Assembly: GCA_963576735.1 (NCBI GenBank)
Contig: OY755190.1
Span: 8,611,695-8,675,694, forward strand
Length of the DNA stretch: 64,000 nucleotides
Direction: 5' to 3'
Source: Bedellia somnulentella
Lineage: Eukaryota > Arthropoda > Insecta > Lepidoptera > Bedelliidae
Part shown: positions 22,718 through 34,225 of the stretch, piece by piece
Layout: each line of letters begins with the position of its first letter
Position numbering within the stretch: position 1 is the first letter of the stretch
The notes under the pieces: model-generated
Told to the model about the DNA's origin: nothing
The model's database searches: none
Seen by the model: only the letters and a program-made list of their open reading frames with translations
Made by a program: the position numbers and the translations under genes

Positions 22718-22834
22718 TTTTTCTGTATCGTCTGTATTTCAATTGGTAGAAACTTTATAGGTCAAGAACTTCTCTGTATTTTTATCTTATTTGAAATATT
22801 GTGTACCGTTTGTTTCTCAAATAAATAAATAATG
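22718..22834 (+). repeat. LINE-type 3' end, second copy
   Basis: Nearly identical to 16840-16965 (CTGTATCGTCTGTATTTCAA to TTTGTTTCTCAAATAAATAA), ending in the same AAATA repeat. Confidence 0.6.
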
Positions 22835-23200
22835 TTAATATTAATTTTAGATAGAGGCAAAAGATATTCACACTGTATATCTTCAGAAGAATGAAAAACA
22901 TATTCGTTTATTTAATTAAAGCTTTAGATTTAGCCTCGGTGTAGCCACTATACGCCTACATTAAGTTATACTACTACTACTTCATTCTAAGTAGTGAAGA
23001 TTAATTTCCCACTATTTTCCTCAACGTAAGCCTAGATAAATGTACCACACATGTTCCACAAAATTCAATGCATCTCTCTTATAAAAAATATCTTATTTAT
23101 TTTATTATATAATCTATTAAATAAATATTTGTGTCCCTATACTTATTTTATTTTATAATCTTTATTATAGCATGCTTTTAATATTGGTACGATTTGTTTA
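22835..23200. other. AT-rich sequence, nothing recognised
   Basis: No supported gene or repeat. Confidence 0.4.
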
Positions 23201-23204
23201 TTTA

Positions 23205-23252
23205 TGCTGTGTAGTGTCGGCTTAGAATAACACTACCCCATTTCTGCCGGAT
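23205..23252 (+). repeat. SINE-1 5' fragment
   Basis: CTGTGTAGTGTCGGCTTAG to ATTTCTGCCGG, then unrelated sequence. A 5' end without a 3' end is unusual for a retroposon and implies a later deletion. Confidence 0.7.
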
Positions 23253-23343
23253 AGTAGCCGGGACCGACGGCTTAACTTGCCCCGAAGAACAAAATAAAGT
23301 AATATCTTCTGTTTATTAAAATATTTCATATTCATTAATTTAT

Positions 23344-23630
23344 GATTGCTGCGTAGTGTCGGCTTAGTATAGCACTACCCCATTTCTTCCGGTGGGTGTA
23401 CGTAAGAGGCGACTAACGGTATTGGGACTTTTAAGGGATTTTTGGGCGATGCGGTTGGAGACCCATCAACAACAACCTTTATTTTGCCATCTTTTCCTCA
23501 CTCAACTTTCCAAAAGTGGCCGAGGAACTTCTAGTTCCTTAGCTCTGGCTAACCCATAGACCACTATTTTATACTGGGGCTAACCCTTTTAGGGATTTAC
23601 AGCCGTGAGTATATGTATGTATGTATGTTG
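23344..23630 (+). repeat. SINE-1 copy with small internal insertion
   Basis: All landmarks are present. About 35 extra bp near 23555-23580 duplicate the TGGGGCTAACCC area before the GTGAGTATATG (TATG)n tail. Confidence 0.8.
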
Positions 23631-23819
23631 TTTATATAATTAATATTTATTTAAGGCTGGCTGCTCACTAATGATTGCTCACTGAAATGTAATTTCTCTT
23701 TGTTTTTATAAGTGTTATTTTCTTCTTAACTTCCAGTAGCACAGTTACAACGAATAGCAAAAGGTATTTACTGATATATAAAGCTGTTTATGTCGGACTT
23801 AGTATGTAAGTAACAGGCG

Positions 23820-23975
23820 GTACCAGATAAGCAGCTCCCCAGCAGTGTCCTGCGGATAATGTTGGGAACCTAGCTGAGGTACTTTGCCTTTTTGTTGCCA
23901 TCTTTTGTCTTATTTTATTTGTAATGTTTTTATATGTTGTTATTGTGGTTGGTAACAAATAAATATCTTTTATCC
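23820..23975 (+). repeat. Possible retroposon 3' end
   Basis: AAGCAGCTCCCCAGCAGTGT is followed by a T-rich segment and TTGGTAACAAATAAATATCT, which looks like a non-LTR 3' end. Only one copy is in the window. Confidence 0.35.
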
Positions 23976-24059
23976 ATCTTTATCTCTACATGTGAAAATT
24001 ATATATTTATTAATTTATAAAGGCTCAAAAACAGAACGATTTTACCCGAACTCAAACTA

Positions 24060-24253
24060 AGTACATATAACTCATAAATAAAAGATGTTATTAAAGGAAA
24101 GAAAAATTTCGACACTGGCGGGGTCTTATAACTATATATATAACTAACTTAATTAAAAAAAAATATTCTTTCCTTTAATAACATCTTTTATTTATGAGTA
24201 ATAATCCCCACATGAGGAATTCATGTCAAAAAACATTAAATTAGTACATATAA
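24060..24253 (+). mobile_element. SINE-C insertion C2 with 11-bp TSD
   Basis: AGTACATATAA at 24060-24070 and 24243-24253 bounds a 172-bp element. The left part (24071-24122) is the inverted head end. About 43 bp of AT-rich filler follows. The right part is the forward tail (TCTTTCCTTTAATAACATC to CATGTCAAAAAACATTAAAT). The outer breakpoint is the same TTTATTTATGAG zone as in the 52-kb array. Confidence 0.8.
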
Positions 24254-24892
24254 GTTAAGCTCTTCCTTACTTAATACAGCATAATTTATCAATGTGAAAG
24301 CGTTTTCAAATGCTCAGGAAAGTTTATGTACCGTATCCCAAAAAATATATGAATAGTGGCTTTAGATTTATATTTGTGGTAGTTTGACACTTAAATGTTA
24401 TTATTTATCACTTGTAAAAGAGATTGATAGTTGCGTTCAGTTCTACTTGTTATAAAAATAGTAGCATATGTTACTATAAATATATTAAGATAAAAGATTT
24501 TGAAAAACTTCATTAGATTTTTGGGTAGATTTAGCATGTTCCTGATTTGTAACTTTAGCGGTACTTATTAGAATAAATTATTTTCGCCTCATTCAAATTG
24601 ATCCAGTTGTAGGAAAGACGTGGCATAACCAAATGCATCCCATGTTTATTTTGAAGGAGTTGAAACCACACGCTTCATCTAAAATTACTTTTTCTTTTTT
24701 GCTGTGCATGAATATATTTTCTTCAATTTAGACATAGATAAAAATTGAGTCATGAAGAGGAAAAAACTGTACAAAAAAAATATATTATTTTTTAAAAAAC
24801 CCTAATTTACTAAAAAGTACCTATGAATGAATTAATGTTAGTACCAAAATATCGGTGAACGAAATGAGCCGCAGAAATGTAAACAAAATCTT
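24254..24892. other. No recognisable feature
   Basis: AT-rich sequence without a supported gene. Confidence 0.4.
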
Positions 24893-26390
24893 TAAAAAAA
24901 GAAAAACAAAAACAAAAACTTCAAATTAAAAACTAAACAGAAAAATTAAATATTGTTACGTACCGGGTTCTTAATTTGATAAATACCAGTCACACTTTCG
25001 TGCAATAAGGTGTAATTATATTTATTGACCAATAACGCACTTTACACAACACAACAAACACTATCGATAATTAACTATCGATACTCGCACTAATTAACAA
25101 CACTAATTTACTCCGTTATAGTAACACTGTCCACACCGTTAAGCTTATTTCCGTAATCCGTATATCACTGCACTATCGTATTTCTTCGCTCTAGTATTTC
25201 GCTTGTTCTCGCTTTAGTTCTTCGCACTCGAATAACTCCGTAGCACGCGTCGCTCTTTATATATGCCAATCTCAAATACGCGAATATTACAGAAAGTTCT
25301 AGTACCACATTCTCGAAAAGTCGATATTCGAGAAACATCTAGTAATTCCTTTTTTTACTTATTAAAATACTAGTAACGCCATCTGTTATCTAGTAGTGGC
25401 AAATCCTATCTCCTACTTGCGAACAGATGTCGTAACAATATTAATATTTTTTATTTAAAAAAGAACCGCCTTCAAAAATCCAACTGAAAAGTATAAAATA
25501 ATTTTTATTTATTTTATTATGTACAACTCTATTCAACTTCTTCTTTTTGAAGTCGGTGCCAAACCAATTTTCATGACAAAGAAGAACGAATATTAGTGGC
25601 CCGCCCAAGTTGAATGAGTTCTCCACCCCATCAGCGTATGTCATCCTTATAAACCTTCCTTTTTAATCAATTAATAAAAAAAAACGCATTAAAATTCATT
25701 AAAGTATACATAAGGATGTCCGTATATCCCAGACAGGGAGAGAGAAAGTGACTTTGTTTTATACTATGTAGTGATTTAGATTCTCGATCGTCTTTTTACA
25801 AAGTGTTAGAAGTATTGGTTGTGCCAACTCGCACCGAGTTGCATGCATGTCTCTGTCGAATTGTTAATTCCGTTAGTTTGAAATCTGATAATCTTACATA
25901 ACCTAACCTAACGTTAGTTTACTATCTCGCTATCTATCTAAAATTATAATTTACTAGTATTTACAGTTTTACGGTGACATGTATATTATGATAATTTCTA
26001 TGCGGAGTGCGACGCATGCACACCAGGCTAAGCAACGCTCACTGTCCCCCAATTCCATCCTTTATAAAGCGACGTCGTTGCGAGCGGAAGAAATTTCTTG
26101 ATTTTTGAGCGCGATTGTGTTACCTACTGTTGTTGAGGCACTATCGATTGATTTATTATTCGTATGGTTTTCTCTATGTAGCAATTTTCATTTTGGATTT
26201 GTCTGTTTGGCACCGACTTCAAAAAGAAGAAGTTGAATAGAGTTGTACGTAATAAAATAAATAAAAATTATTTTATACTTTTCAGTTGGATTTTTGAAGG
26301 CGGTTCTTTTTTAAATAAAAAATATAAATATTTAATTTTTCTGTTTAGTTTTTAATTTGAAGTTTTTGTTTTTCTTTTTTATTTTATACT
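24893..26390. mobile_element. Fold-back element with 185-bp arms, split by a solo LTR
   Basis: The right arm (26205-26390, starting GTTTGGCACCGACTTC and ending in GTTTTTCTTTTTT) is the reverse complement of the left arm. The left arm is split into 24893-24953 and 25438-25564 by the solo LTR. The 640-bp interior holds no supported frame and includes a GC-richer block near 26000-26110. Short target repeats could not be fixed at the outer ends. Confidence 0.7.
24954..25437. mobile_element. Solo LTR, 484 bp
   Basis: It begins TGTTACGTACCGGG and ends GATGTCGTAACA, i.e. TG...CA with short inverted ends. It is flanked by ATAT on both sides (24950-24953 and 25438-25441), and the intact opposite fold-back arm confirms the insertion. 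No internal gag-pol is present, so the retrovirus-like body was lost by LTR recombination. A Ty3-type LTR is likely from the TGTTACG/CGTAACA ends, but this is unconfirmed. Confidence 0.75.
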
Positions 26391-26544
26391 TTTTAGTGAT
26401 AAGTTCTTAAATCACTCTTAGTTTTTTTAGTGAATTAGTAATAGTTTTTGAGAGATAAGTTTTACTGTCCGTTTATTTTATAGTTTTTTTAAAAGGTAGT
26501 TATAATATTTGTTATTATGACTTTAGCTTACTTGTTACTATTTT

Positions 26545-26880
26545 GTTTACCTGCGGGCCTAGATAGAAAAGCAGAGGATGCTTTAAGGAAAAGTCGCGTA
26601 TGGGAGAACGAAACACCCATCGAAAAAAAATAAAGACTTCAGCAGGGCAAGCACGAGCCATATTTAAACTAGTTATCGCGTGGGATAAAGCAGCCATCTT
26701 TTACGCACTTACTTAGTATCGTATACTGCCATCTCATTCTAACCGTTATCGTGTCGATAACTCGTGCTTGCTCTTCAGAATGAGAGAGATCGTCAGCGTG
26801 CTGCTCTTGCTGCCGAAACAGATGAGCAAAGAGAAGTTCACCTATCACAAAAGCGAATAAACACTCCTATATAATATGTA
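26545..26880 (+). pseudogene. Arg/Glu/Ala-rich coding relic split by a MITE
   Basis: Plus-strand translation reads RKAEDALRKSRVWENETP before the MITE and NERDRQRAALAAETDEQRE after it. Charged repeats of this kind occur in the N-terminal part of some Helitron-encoded and other transposon proteins in insects. That identity is a guess. There are stops and no complete frame. Confidence 0.35.
26648..26782. mobile_element. MITE-M copy 1, about 135 bp
   Basis: The terminal inverted repeats GCAAGCACGAG and CTCGTGCTTGC enclose a conserved core (TTATCGCGTGGGATAAAGCA, TGCCATCTCATTCTAACCGT). A second copy in the opposite orientation lies at 38946-39086. Shared flanking TTCA may be the target duplication. 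Confidence 0.7.
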
Positions 26881-27189
26881 GCGTTGAGTCGAGTAAAATC
26901 CCTTGATGAGATGGCTTTAAGTGATATAAATTCAAAGAAATTACTTAAATGGTTAAGACCATTCCGAAAGCGCGAAATTCCCCATGACGAAAGCGCCTTG
27001 ATTGAAATGACCAGGATGAAAAACATGATGTTGCAATATATATATTTTTCTTTAATATAATTAAGAGTAATTTATTCATGTTTTTATATACTTTTTTGTT
27101 CAATAATTTAGTAACTCTGTTTATTACTAATAAAAAAACTTTATTAACATATATTGATAAATTTCTGTCTAGTATTGATAACTTTACAT

Positions 27190-27670
27190 ACATACTTATA
27201 TTTCAAACTGAGAAACCTCCTTTTTTTTCGAGTCGGTTAAAGAACTTTTAACCCATCTTCTAAATGTAACGAATACTTTTCTGAAAACCGCATCCAAATA
27301 GCTTAAGCCAAACGTGAGATAATCGCGGACCAACACACATACATACAGGTCAAACACAGAACCTCCTTTCTTTTTTTGGTCCGTCAAGGCACTAAAACCT
27401 TCTCCTAAATGTAACGAATACTTTTCTGAAAACCGCATCCAAATAGCTTAAGCCAAACGTGAGATAATCGCGGACCAACAGACATACATACAGGTCAAAC
27501 ACAGAACCTCCTTTCTATTTTTGGTCGGTTAAGGCACTAAAACCTTCTCCTAAATGTAACGAATAATGTCCTGAAAACCGCATCCAAATAGCTTAAGCCA
27601 AACTCGAGATAATCGCGGACAATTATACATACATACATACAAACAATCGAACTGAGAACCTCCTTTTTTG
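27190..27670. repeat. Tandem repeat, three units of 145 bp
   Basis: CTGAAAACCGCATCCAAATA starts at 27281, 27426 and 27571, exactly 145 bp apart. Each unit also has ATAATCGCGGAC and a GAACCTCCTTT block. The last unit ends GAACCTCCTTTTTTGAAGTC, a widespread insect transposon end motif. The minus-strand frame at 27196-27438 is a read-through of the repeat. Confidence 0.85.
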
Positions 27671-28950
27671 AAGTCGGTTAATAAAATACCCAAACTCAAG
27701 ACTGAATTTTCAGGGAGATTTTATATATTTTTAGCTAAATATGTTTATAACAAAATAAATAAATTTGTTCAAATTACAAAGACACATTGTAAACTGGCTA
27801 AAACAGTTATCGTATGATGAATGATACTGAACAGTTTTTAACTGTCCAAAAATAAAATAAATTCAATCTATATTTATATTTTTAGATTTTTAATTGTGTT
27901 TGTTAGTTATAGTAGTAATTTAATTTTCTGTCTGTTATAATAGTTTTGATTTAAAATCTGTATGCCAATCATGTAAGGTCACCTGCAATACAGGATTTTA
28001 CCTAGTGTGGGGACCGTTGATTCTCGTTGATGTAAATATTGATAAAAAAAAATATTTTGATTTTTTTTTAATGATGAATAAATGAGATTTGTCTTGGATT
28101 TATACTTTTCGCTGTTTACTTATGATGAATACCACTGCTCTAACTAACACTTATCAGTTATCATGTATTACAAATCATGCACGCAGTAAAAAGTTAGCAT
28201 GTCCGAGCCATGCACAATGTAAGTAGTAACGCGAGAGAACCCTAATTAGTCGGAAAAAGATAAAAGAGCACCCCAAATTGATTCCTGATTACTTTTTAAT
28301 TTCGTTTCGCTTCTGATATACAAATAATTACAGATGAACTTGGAACTTCTCAAATGATATGCTATTTTAACTGAAACGACTTTTCATTATTACTAAATAC
28401 TGCCTAGTTAAGTAGTGCAAATTTATATGGTTACTTAGATATAAATACACGTCTCCTAAACTATCTATATACTCACGACTACAATTCTTATAGAGAACCC
28501 ATACTCAAATCACGTACTCCTTAGCCAATTGTTGTTGTTGATTTAGGAGACGATAGCAAAAATAAAATATCGTTTGTGAGGGGTTCGAGTTACTTGAAAA
28601 AATATAAGTTTTTAGTTGCGTCGTGTAGCGCCGGCTTAGATAGCCGTGCAGTAATGGCTTAGAAAGTCGGTACGGGGCTTTATTAAAACTTTATTTTAAT
28701 TTGCAAAAATAAATATCATTATTATTACATTTAAAAATATACTGATCCAACTGGGGATCGAACCCACTATGTGAGAAAAAATACATCATCATAGAGATTA
28801 TTTTTTCAAGTAAAATAGTGTCGGAAATAAAGGAAATTTAATATTTAAGGTACTTTCCCTCCATATGGTACAGCCGTGGGACGCCCTGCATAGTAAAGTA
28901 CACTTTAATCTTGATAAATTTAATGAGGTGTTTACTTTGTTGATTGATAC
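27671..28950. other. No gene recognised
   Basis: Mostly AT-rich. Around 28466-28500 and 28620-28680 are eroded SINE-1 scraps (TATACTCACGACTACAATTC, TCGTGTAGCGCCGGCTTAG). A B-box-like GGTTCGATCCCC on the minus strand near 28752 may mark another tRNA-derived scrap. Confidence 0.4.
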
Positions 28951-28951
28951 A

Positions 28952-30144
28952 GATACATACATACATATACATGCATATACTCACGGCTATGGAAAGAGAA
29001 ATTCCTCAGTCACTTTTGGAAGTTGATTGGGGAAAAGATGGTAATCTATCTATACTTATAATAAATCTGTAGAGAGGTCAATTCTGTACATGAAATATAT
29101 TTTCAAAATAACTCTCAGGTGGTGATTAGGGATCAATACTGATGCCAAAAATGCAATCAGTAAAATTTTTGTCTGTCTGTCTGTCTGTCTGTCTGTCGGT
29201 TTGTATGTTCCTCATGGAAACAAAAACTACTCGACGGATTTCAACGAAACTTGGTACAATTATTCTTCATACTCCTGCGCAGGTTTTTGTTTACACTCCA
29301 GCAGAGTAGTAAAGGGTAATTTTAAGAAAACGGAAGAAGTTACTCCATTTTTTAAGCTTCCGTCGCGTGTGCAGCCTTAATGGTTAAACTTACATACAAA
29401 TCATGTATGACGGAAATATTCTTCATAAAATTATCTAAAACAAAAACCTCAACAGTTTATGTCTATCTTTTACAGTTGACTCACAATAACACGTGTAATT
29501 CCTGATAGCTTAGCAGTTCGGAACATTCTGATTACATTTGTTTACTCTTGCGTTTGTAAACCTCTCACTCATCCCTAATCTAAAAAAGGTAACATTATTA
29601 CCTATTCAATTAAAAAAAAAATCATAGAAATCGGTAGACAAACACCGAAATTATACATAAAATAAGCCATCGCGCCCGTGACCAAAACCAAATCTTTACT
29701 AATTCACATATAACATACTAGATGGCGCCAGTAGTTGCATCCTACATCACGTAATGATTTATATTTTAGATTGTTATAAATACTTCATAGCGTTTTATTC
29801 CAAAATTTGCTATTTAAACGGAAATACTGAACTATTCATTAAAGCGCATTCAAAATCACCAAACTACACTGTTTAGGGAGTGCTATAAATTTAATAAATT
29901 GAAAACATTGCGCTGAATTTCACAATGCTTGAGCAGTGACTGAAGAAAGAAACCTCAGATATTTAAAAAAACAACGCTACCCGTGCGAAGCTGGGACGAT
30001 CCACTAGTAATAAATATTTTTGGTGACGGGTCTCCCACCACATCGCCCAAAAATCACTTGAAAAGCCCCTATACCCTTAGTCGCCTCTTACGATCACCCA
30101 CGGGTAGAAATGGGGTAGTGCTATTCTAAGCCGACACTCCACAG
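28952..30144 (-). repeat. SINE-1 copy split by a Helitron
   Basis: The minus-strand SINE-1 occupies 28952-29044 and 30008-30144. Removing 29045-30007 joins GATGGTAA to TAATAAAT and restores the sequence seen in intact copies of the same variant. Confidence 0.9.
29045..30007 (+). mobile_element. Non-autonomous Helitron, 963 bp, copy 1
   Basis: It begins TCTATCTATACTTATAA and ends CGTGCGAAGCTGGGACGATCC plus ACTAG, inserted exactly between A and T with no target duplication. The TC start, CTAG end and short 3' hairpin (CCCGTGCGAAGCTGGG) are Helitron hallmarks. It carries a (CTGT)n microsatellite at about 29170-29200. No helicase is encoded. Copy 2 is at 41782-42750. Confidence 0.88.
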
Positions 30145-30732
30145 CAAATTATACAGATACATGATTACATATATATGAATAAATACATTTAATTAAATAA
30201 TAATTTGATACAGATACATTAATTAAATAACGCACAGTGGTGTAGGTTTGTTTCAGGACTCGACCATAGACCATGTTCATTTCGCAAAGCTACTATGACT
30301 ATTATTCAAGTTATTGATTCTGTTGTTTTACAAAATTCCTGAGCAGGGCACCTTTGTGCTTAGTTCAACCTGAAGTAAATATTTACTACATTGTTTCTTA
30401 GATATTTCGAAGTATTTAATATTTTTCCTAGTTATAAGAGGAATCCTTTCAGCGTTGCTAGCATAAAGAATGCTTACAAACCCAGTAGAGGCTGGAATTT
30501 ATCTCTGTCAAATCTTTTCACATTCTTTGGTGGTTTTGCAAATAATTATAAACCATATTTACATGATAATATAATAACCACGTATATATAATTATAAATC
30601 TATAGACGACCAGATAGATTCACCAGACCAGATTTCACTAGTGCAAGTCGTATGGTCTCGCCATGGCAACATTTTGCATTAAAATGATTTGGTGGGATTC
30701 TATTTCTTTTTGTATTGATATGAAGTATATGT
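30145..30732. other. No recognisable gene
   Basis: A 66-codon frame at 30391-30591 has no motif. Confidence 0.4.
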
Positions 30733-30779
30733 GTGAACGTCTATCGGCGTGAACGTTTATGTTTATGTTATGTTATGTG
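30733..30779 (+). repeat. SINE-T 3' end fragment
   Basis: CGGCGTGAACGTTTATGTTT followed by ATGTTATGTT, the terminal 40 bp of the family only. Confidence 0.7.
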
Positions 30780-31395
30780 TCTCAGTATATGTCGATTTAG
30801 ATCGTTCTTTGTTATAATAATTTATAAACACAAGGAACACCAATATAACGGGTGTATTTAAGAAGTATAGATCTTGAAAATGAAACAAAGAGACACAAAA
30901 AAATGAAAGATAAATAATTTATTTGGCAAAAAATAATACTCGTATTACAATGATTGAGTAACAAAAAAAAACACAAATATCATATTACCAAATTGGTTCT
31001 GGTTCAGCAAATGTGCCTCAGCCGCATATCTCGCAGGACACGTCAGCTGCTGCTCGCTGGTTTTCACCAGCACCAGTTCAACAGAAACAATAGTTGATGA
31101 ACAAAAAAAAAAATGTAAAATTTAGTTTATTCTATAGATACGCTTTTGGCATTATAATATAAATATAACTTCTGGCATATGACCGCCTCGGCAAGCAAGA
31201 CCGTTTACTTTTTCCAACATTTATATCCATATATTCGCAATAACGTTGAGAATGGTGTTCTCCTATTGGTCAATCATGTGTGGGTTATTGGCGTATTTTT
31301 ACATATATTCCTAAATGCGAATTGAATAAGGAACGATAATTAATACTTTCATGTTTTTCTTTTATCCCCAGATAAAGAAGATATATTTTAAAGCT
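30780..31395. other. No recognisable feature
   Basis: AT-rich with homopolymers, nothing supported. Confidence 0.4.
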
Positions 31396-31396
31396 T

Positions 31397-32560
31397 ATTG
31401 AAAATTGAGCGAGTGTGATAGCTCCATACTATGCAGATGATGAGGGTTCAAATCCCGGGTCGAGCCTACACCAATTTGTCTTTTCTAAAGACATATGTGT
31501 GGTGATTAACAATTGAAAAAACCGGCCAAGTGCGAGTCGGATCGCGCACTAAGGGTTCCGTACTATCATATATATAGAAAATCCCGTTTGTGTGAAAATC
31601 ATGGGAGCCAAATTAGGTAAGTAATTTGATTTATGACGTTTAAAAATAGAACTACGGGCTAGATCTCATTCAAACCAATTTTCGTTAGTAGTTTGCATAG
31701 TAATACACATCACATATTTTTTTCAGTATTATCATGCCCATATTTTAGAAGTTACGGGGGGGGGACACACATTTTAGCACTTTGAAAAAGTCTCTCGCGC
31801 AAACTATTCAGTTTTGAAAAAAATTATATAAGAAACCTCAACATCATTTTCAAATACCTTTTGATAGATACCCCACACGTATAGGTTTGATGAAAAAAAA
31901 ATTTTTGAGTTTCAGTTCTATGTATGGGGAACCCTAAAAATTTTGGTTTTTTTTTCTGATTTTGACGGACGGACAGACAGACAGACATGACGAATCTATA
32001 AGGGTCCCGTTTTTGCCATTTGGCTACGGAACCCTAAAAAAGAGCTGAGCGATATGTTCGACTCGACTGAACTATTTTTATTGCAAATTTATTGTTCCTT
32101 AAAGAAAGACATTTGAAAGTCAACACAACAACAAAAATCAAATGGCGGAAGTCAGCGTATGAGTTTCTCTATGGTAAGTCTATGGAAAAGTTTTTGGCAA
32201 TTTCTTCTAGATGTTAGAAAAAGTTCGATTTTTTTTTCACTATAACCTGTAGGTACTTTGATGCTATCAGCCTGTGAAATTTGGTTAAGATCTGTTATGC
32301 GGTTCCGGAGGAGTAGCGTTCCATGGAAACGGCTAACCCGCGTATAAGAGTTTTTGTTAACAGTGAGGTAAAACACGTGAGGAAACCCACATGGCTGAGT
32401 TGCACTAAGTCAAATGACAGTGCATTCGTACGAAACGGCGGTAGGCCTGCCCCCTATCACTTGAGCACACTGTCCAAACAAAACGTGTGAACGGTCTGAA
32501 TCCGAGATGACAATGTCACGTTATACCTCTGCCAACCCCTTCGGTGATATACCGCGTAAA
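31397..32560 (+). repeat. SINE-T copy split by about 830 bp of other repeats
   Basis: The head and start of the body (GAGGGTTCAAATCCCGGGTC, TTGTCTTTTCTAAAGACATA) lie at 31397-31513. The rest (TTGTTAACAGTGAGG to CCAACCCCTTCGG) lies at 32345-32560. Between them are the conserved repeat at 31515-32038 and about 300 bp of unidentified sequence. Confidence 0.75.
31515..32038 (+). repeat. Conserved insect repeat beginning CGGCCAAGTGCGAGTCGG
   Basis: The block runs from CCGGCCAAGTGCGAGTCGG to TTTGGCTACGGAACCCTAAA. AGGGTTCCGTA (31552-31562) is inverted as TACGGAACCCT (32025-32035). The start and end strings are ones I recall from many lepidopteran sequences, but the element class is not clear from one copy. 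It includes a G8 run and GGACGGACAGACAGACAGAC. Confidence 0.55.
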
Positions 32561-32864
32561 AATTAAGTTTGAGAATTGAAAATTACATTGAGAGTTTCAT
32601 GGATTCACGACGAAAAATCCAATTTATATCAAAGTTAGAAGGGTGCGGGCGCCCACGTAAAAGAATATTTTGCTTATCCTCGAAAAAGCGTCAACCCTTT
32701 TGCACCCAACTTTAGAATGTTGAAAAAAGATTATATATAACGTTTGCCGTACATTAAAGAATGCATGTTCAAGCAAATGGCTAAAAACAATGTGTTATCA
32801 CATCATAGTTTTATTGGATAAATAATAAATAAATAATATTAAATGAACATATATTATAGCCGTA
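32561..32864. other. No recognisable feature
   Basis: AT-rich, nothing supported. Confidence 0.4.
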
Positions 32865-33122
32865 TCTTATTAATATTATAAACGGGAAAGTTTAGATGCT
32901 TGTGTGTTTGAGGAAAAAAGGCTCCTCAAGTACATAATGTATATGAATGAAATTTGCCAGAATGCTAGATAATGACCTAAATTATAACATAGGATACTTT
33001 TTATCCCAGAATTTTTTTAACAATAAAATATTCACGCCTGATTGAACTAAGAGTACAGGAAAAAACGCCTTAAGCTTTATCATAAATAAATTTGACAGAA
33101 CGAAGTCTGTCGGGTCAGCTAA
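32865..33122 (+). mobile_element. Short Helitron, 258 bp
   Basis: It starts TCTTATTAATATTATAAACG after an A and ends CGGGTCAGCTAA before a T. A 3' hairpin GACAGA-ACGAAG-TCTGTC lies nine bases before the CTAA. All three Helitron end rules are met. A related 205-bp element is at 50185-50389. Confidence 0.85.
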
Positions 33123-33283
33123 TAGTTATATAAAAGGAAATTTTACACAGATCAAACTAGTTCCGAGAAAGGTACAGTGATCTGTGGTTAGGGATACTAA
33201 TTCGACGACACACTTATAAGTATAAAATACGCATATGAATGACATTCAAGACACAATCATTTATGACATCAATAATTTGATAG

Positions 33284-33528
33284 CCGTGTAGTGTCGGCAT
33301 AGAATAACACTACCCCATTTCTTCCGGTGGGTGTACGTAAGAGGCGACTAACGGTATTGGGGCTTTTAAGGGATTTTTGGGCGATGCGGTTGGAGACCCA
33401 TCACCAAAAACCTTTATTTCACTATCTTTTCCTCACGCAACTTCCAAAAGTGGCTGAGGAATTTCTGATTCCCTAGCTCTGGTTACCACTTCGAGGGATT
33501 CATAGCCGTAAGTTTATGTATGTATGTG
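33284..33528 (+). repeat. SINE-1 full-length copy
   Basis: CGTGTAGTGTCGGCATAGAA through to TATGTATGTATG. All landmarks are present. Confidence 0.85.
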
Positions 33529-33679
33529 ATTTGATAGGTTCAAAGGAAAGCTGGTGGTGTTTCATACCAGCATTGGTTAAAATCTAGGTTTCCTAACTCC
33601 TTCAGTCCCTGCGTTCCAATTGACTAAAAAGCGTATTAATTGAAGCCTAACACATGCTTAAGAAAATAGTAACATCTTC

Positions 33680-33897
33680 TAACGGCCATAAATTCCAAAA
33701 AAGGGTTGCTAAAGCTTCAGAGCTAAGAACTCCTCAGCCACATTTGGAAGTTGATAGGACAAGACGGTAGAAATAAAGTATCGTTGGTGATGGGTCTCCA
33801 ACCGCATCCCTCCAAAACCACTTAAAAAAACCCCCTCGCTTCTTACGACGCCCGTAGGTAGAAAGGGGTAGTGACATTCTTAGCCAGCACTACACGG
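33680..33897 (-). repeat. SINE-1 subfamily B copy
   Basis: Plus-strand reading GGCCATAAATTCCAAAAAAG, CACTTAAAAAAACCC and TTCTTAGCCAGCACTACACG is the reverse of subfamily B. Confidence 0.8.
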
Positions 33898-34015
33898 CAA
33901 ACAAAGCTGATCCATGTATGCTCCCTGTCTCTACCCAGTGTGTCATAAAAACACAGCTGGGGTTTCCCGGGCAAGAAAACTCAGTTGAAATGAAGAATAA
34001 GGCTCTCATATGTAG

Positions 34016-34225
34016 CCGTTTAGGATTAGAATATCACACTCCATCTGTTCCCGAGGGTGTTTTGCAAAGGGATTTGTGTTACTGAGGAATTTTGATTAAT
34101 TGGTGGTCAGTGTGGTTGGGAACCCATCAGTTGGTGATGACCAATCCTTGACTTCTTCATCTTTGCATTCTTAAGTTACAAGCGACAAAATAATTATTGA
34201 TTCCGTGACTCTGTCTACCATTATT
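34016..34225 (+). repeat. Possible eroded SINE-1
   Basis: The order TTAGGATTAGAATATCACAC, GTTGGGAACCCATCAG and GACTCTGTCTACC follows SINE-1 with many changes. Confidence 0.4.

Noticed and set aside
24954..25437. Complete LTR retrotransposon or endogenous virus
   Set aside because: Only one LTR is present with no internal region or second LTR in the window.
29170..29200. (CTGT)n as an independent microsatellite
   Set aside because: It is an internal part of the Helitron and recurs at the same place in copy 2 and in related 5' ends.
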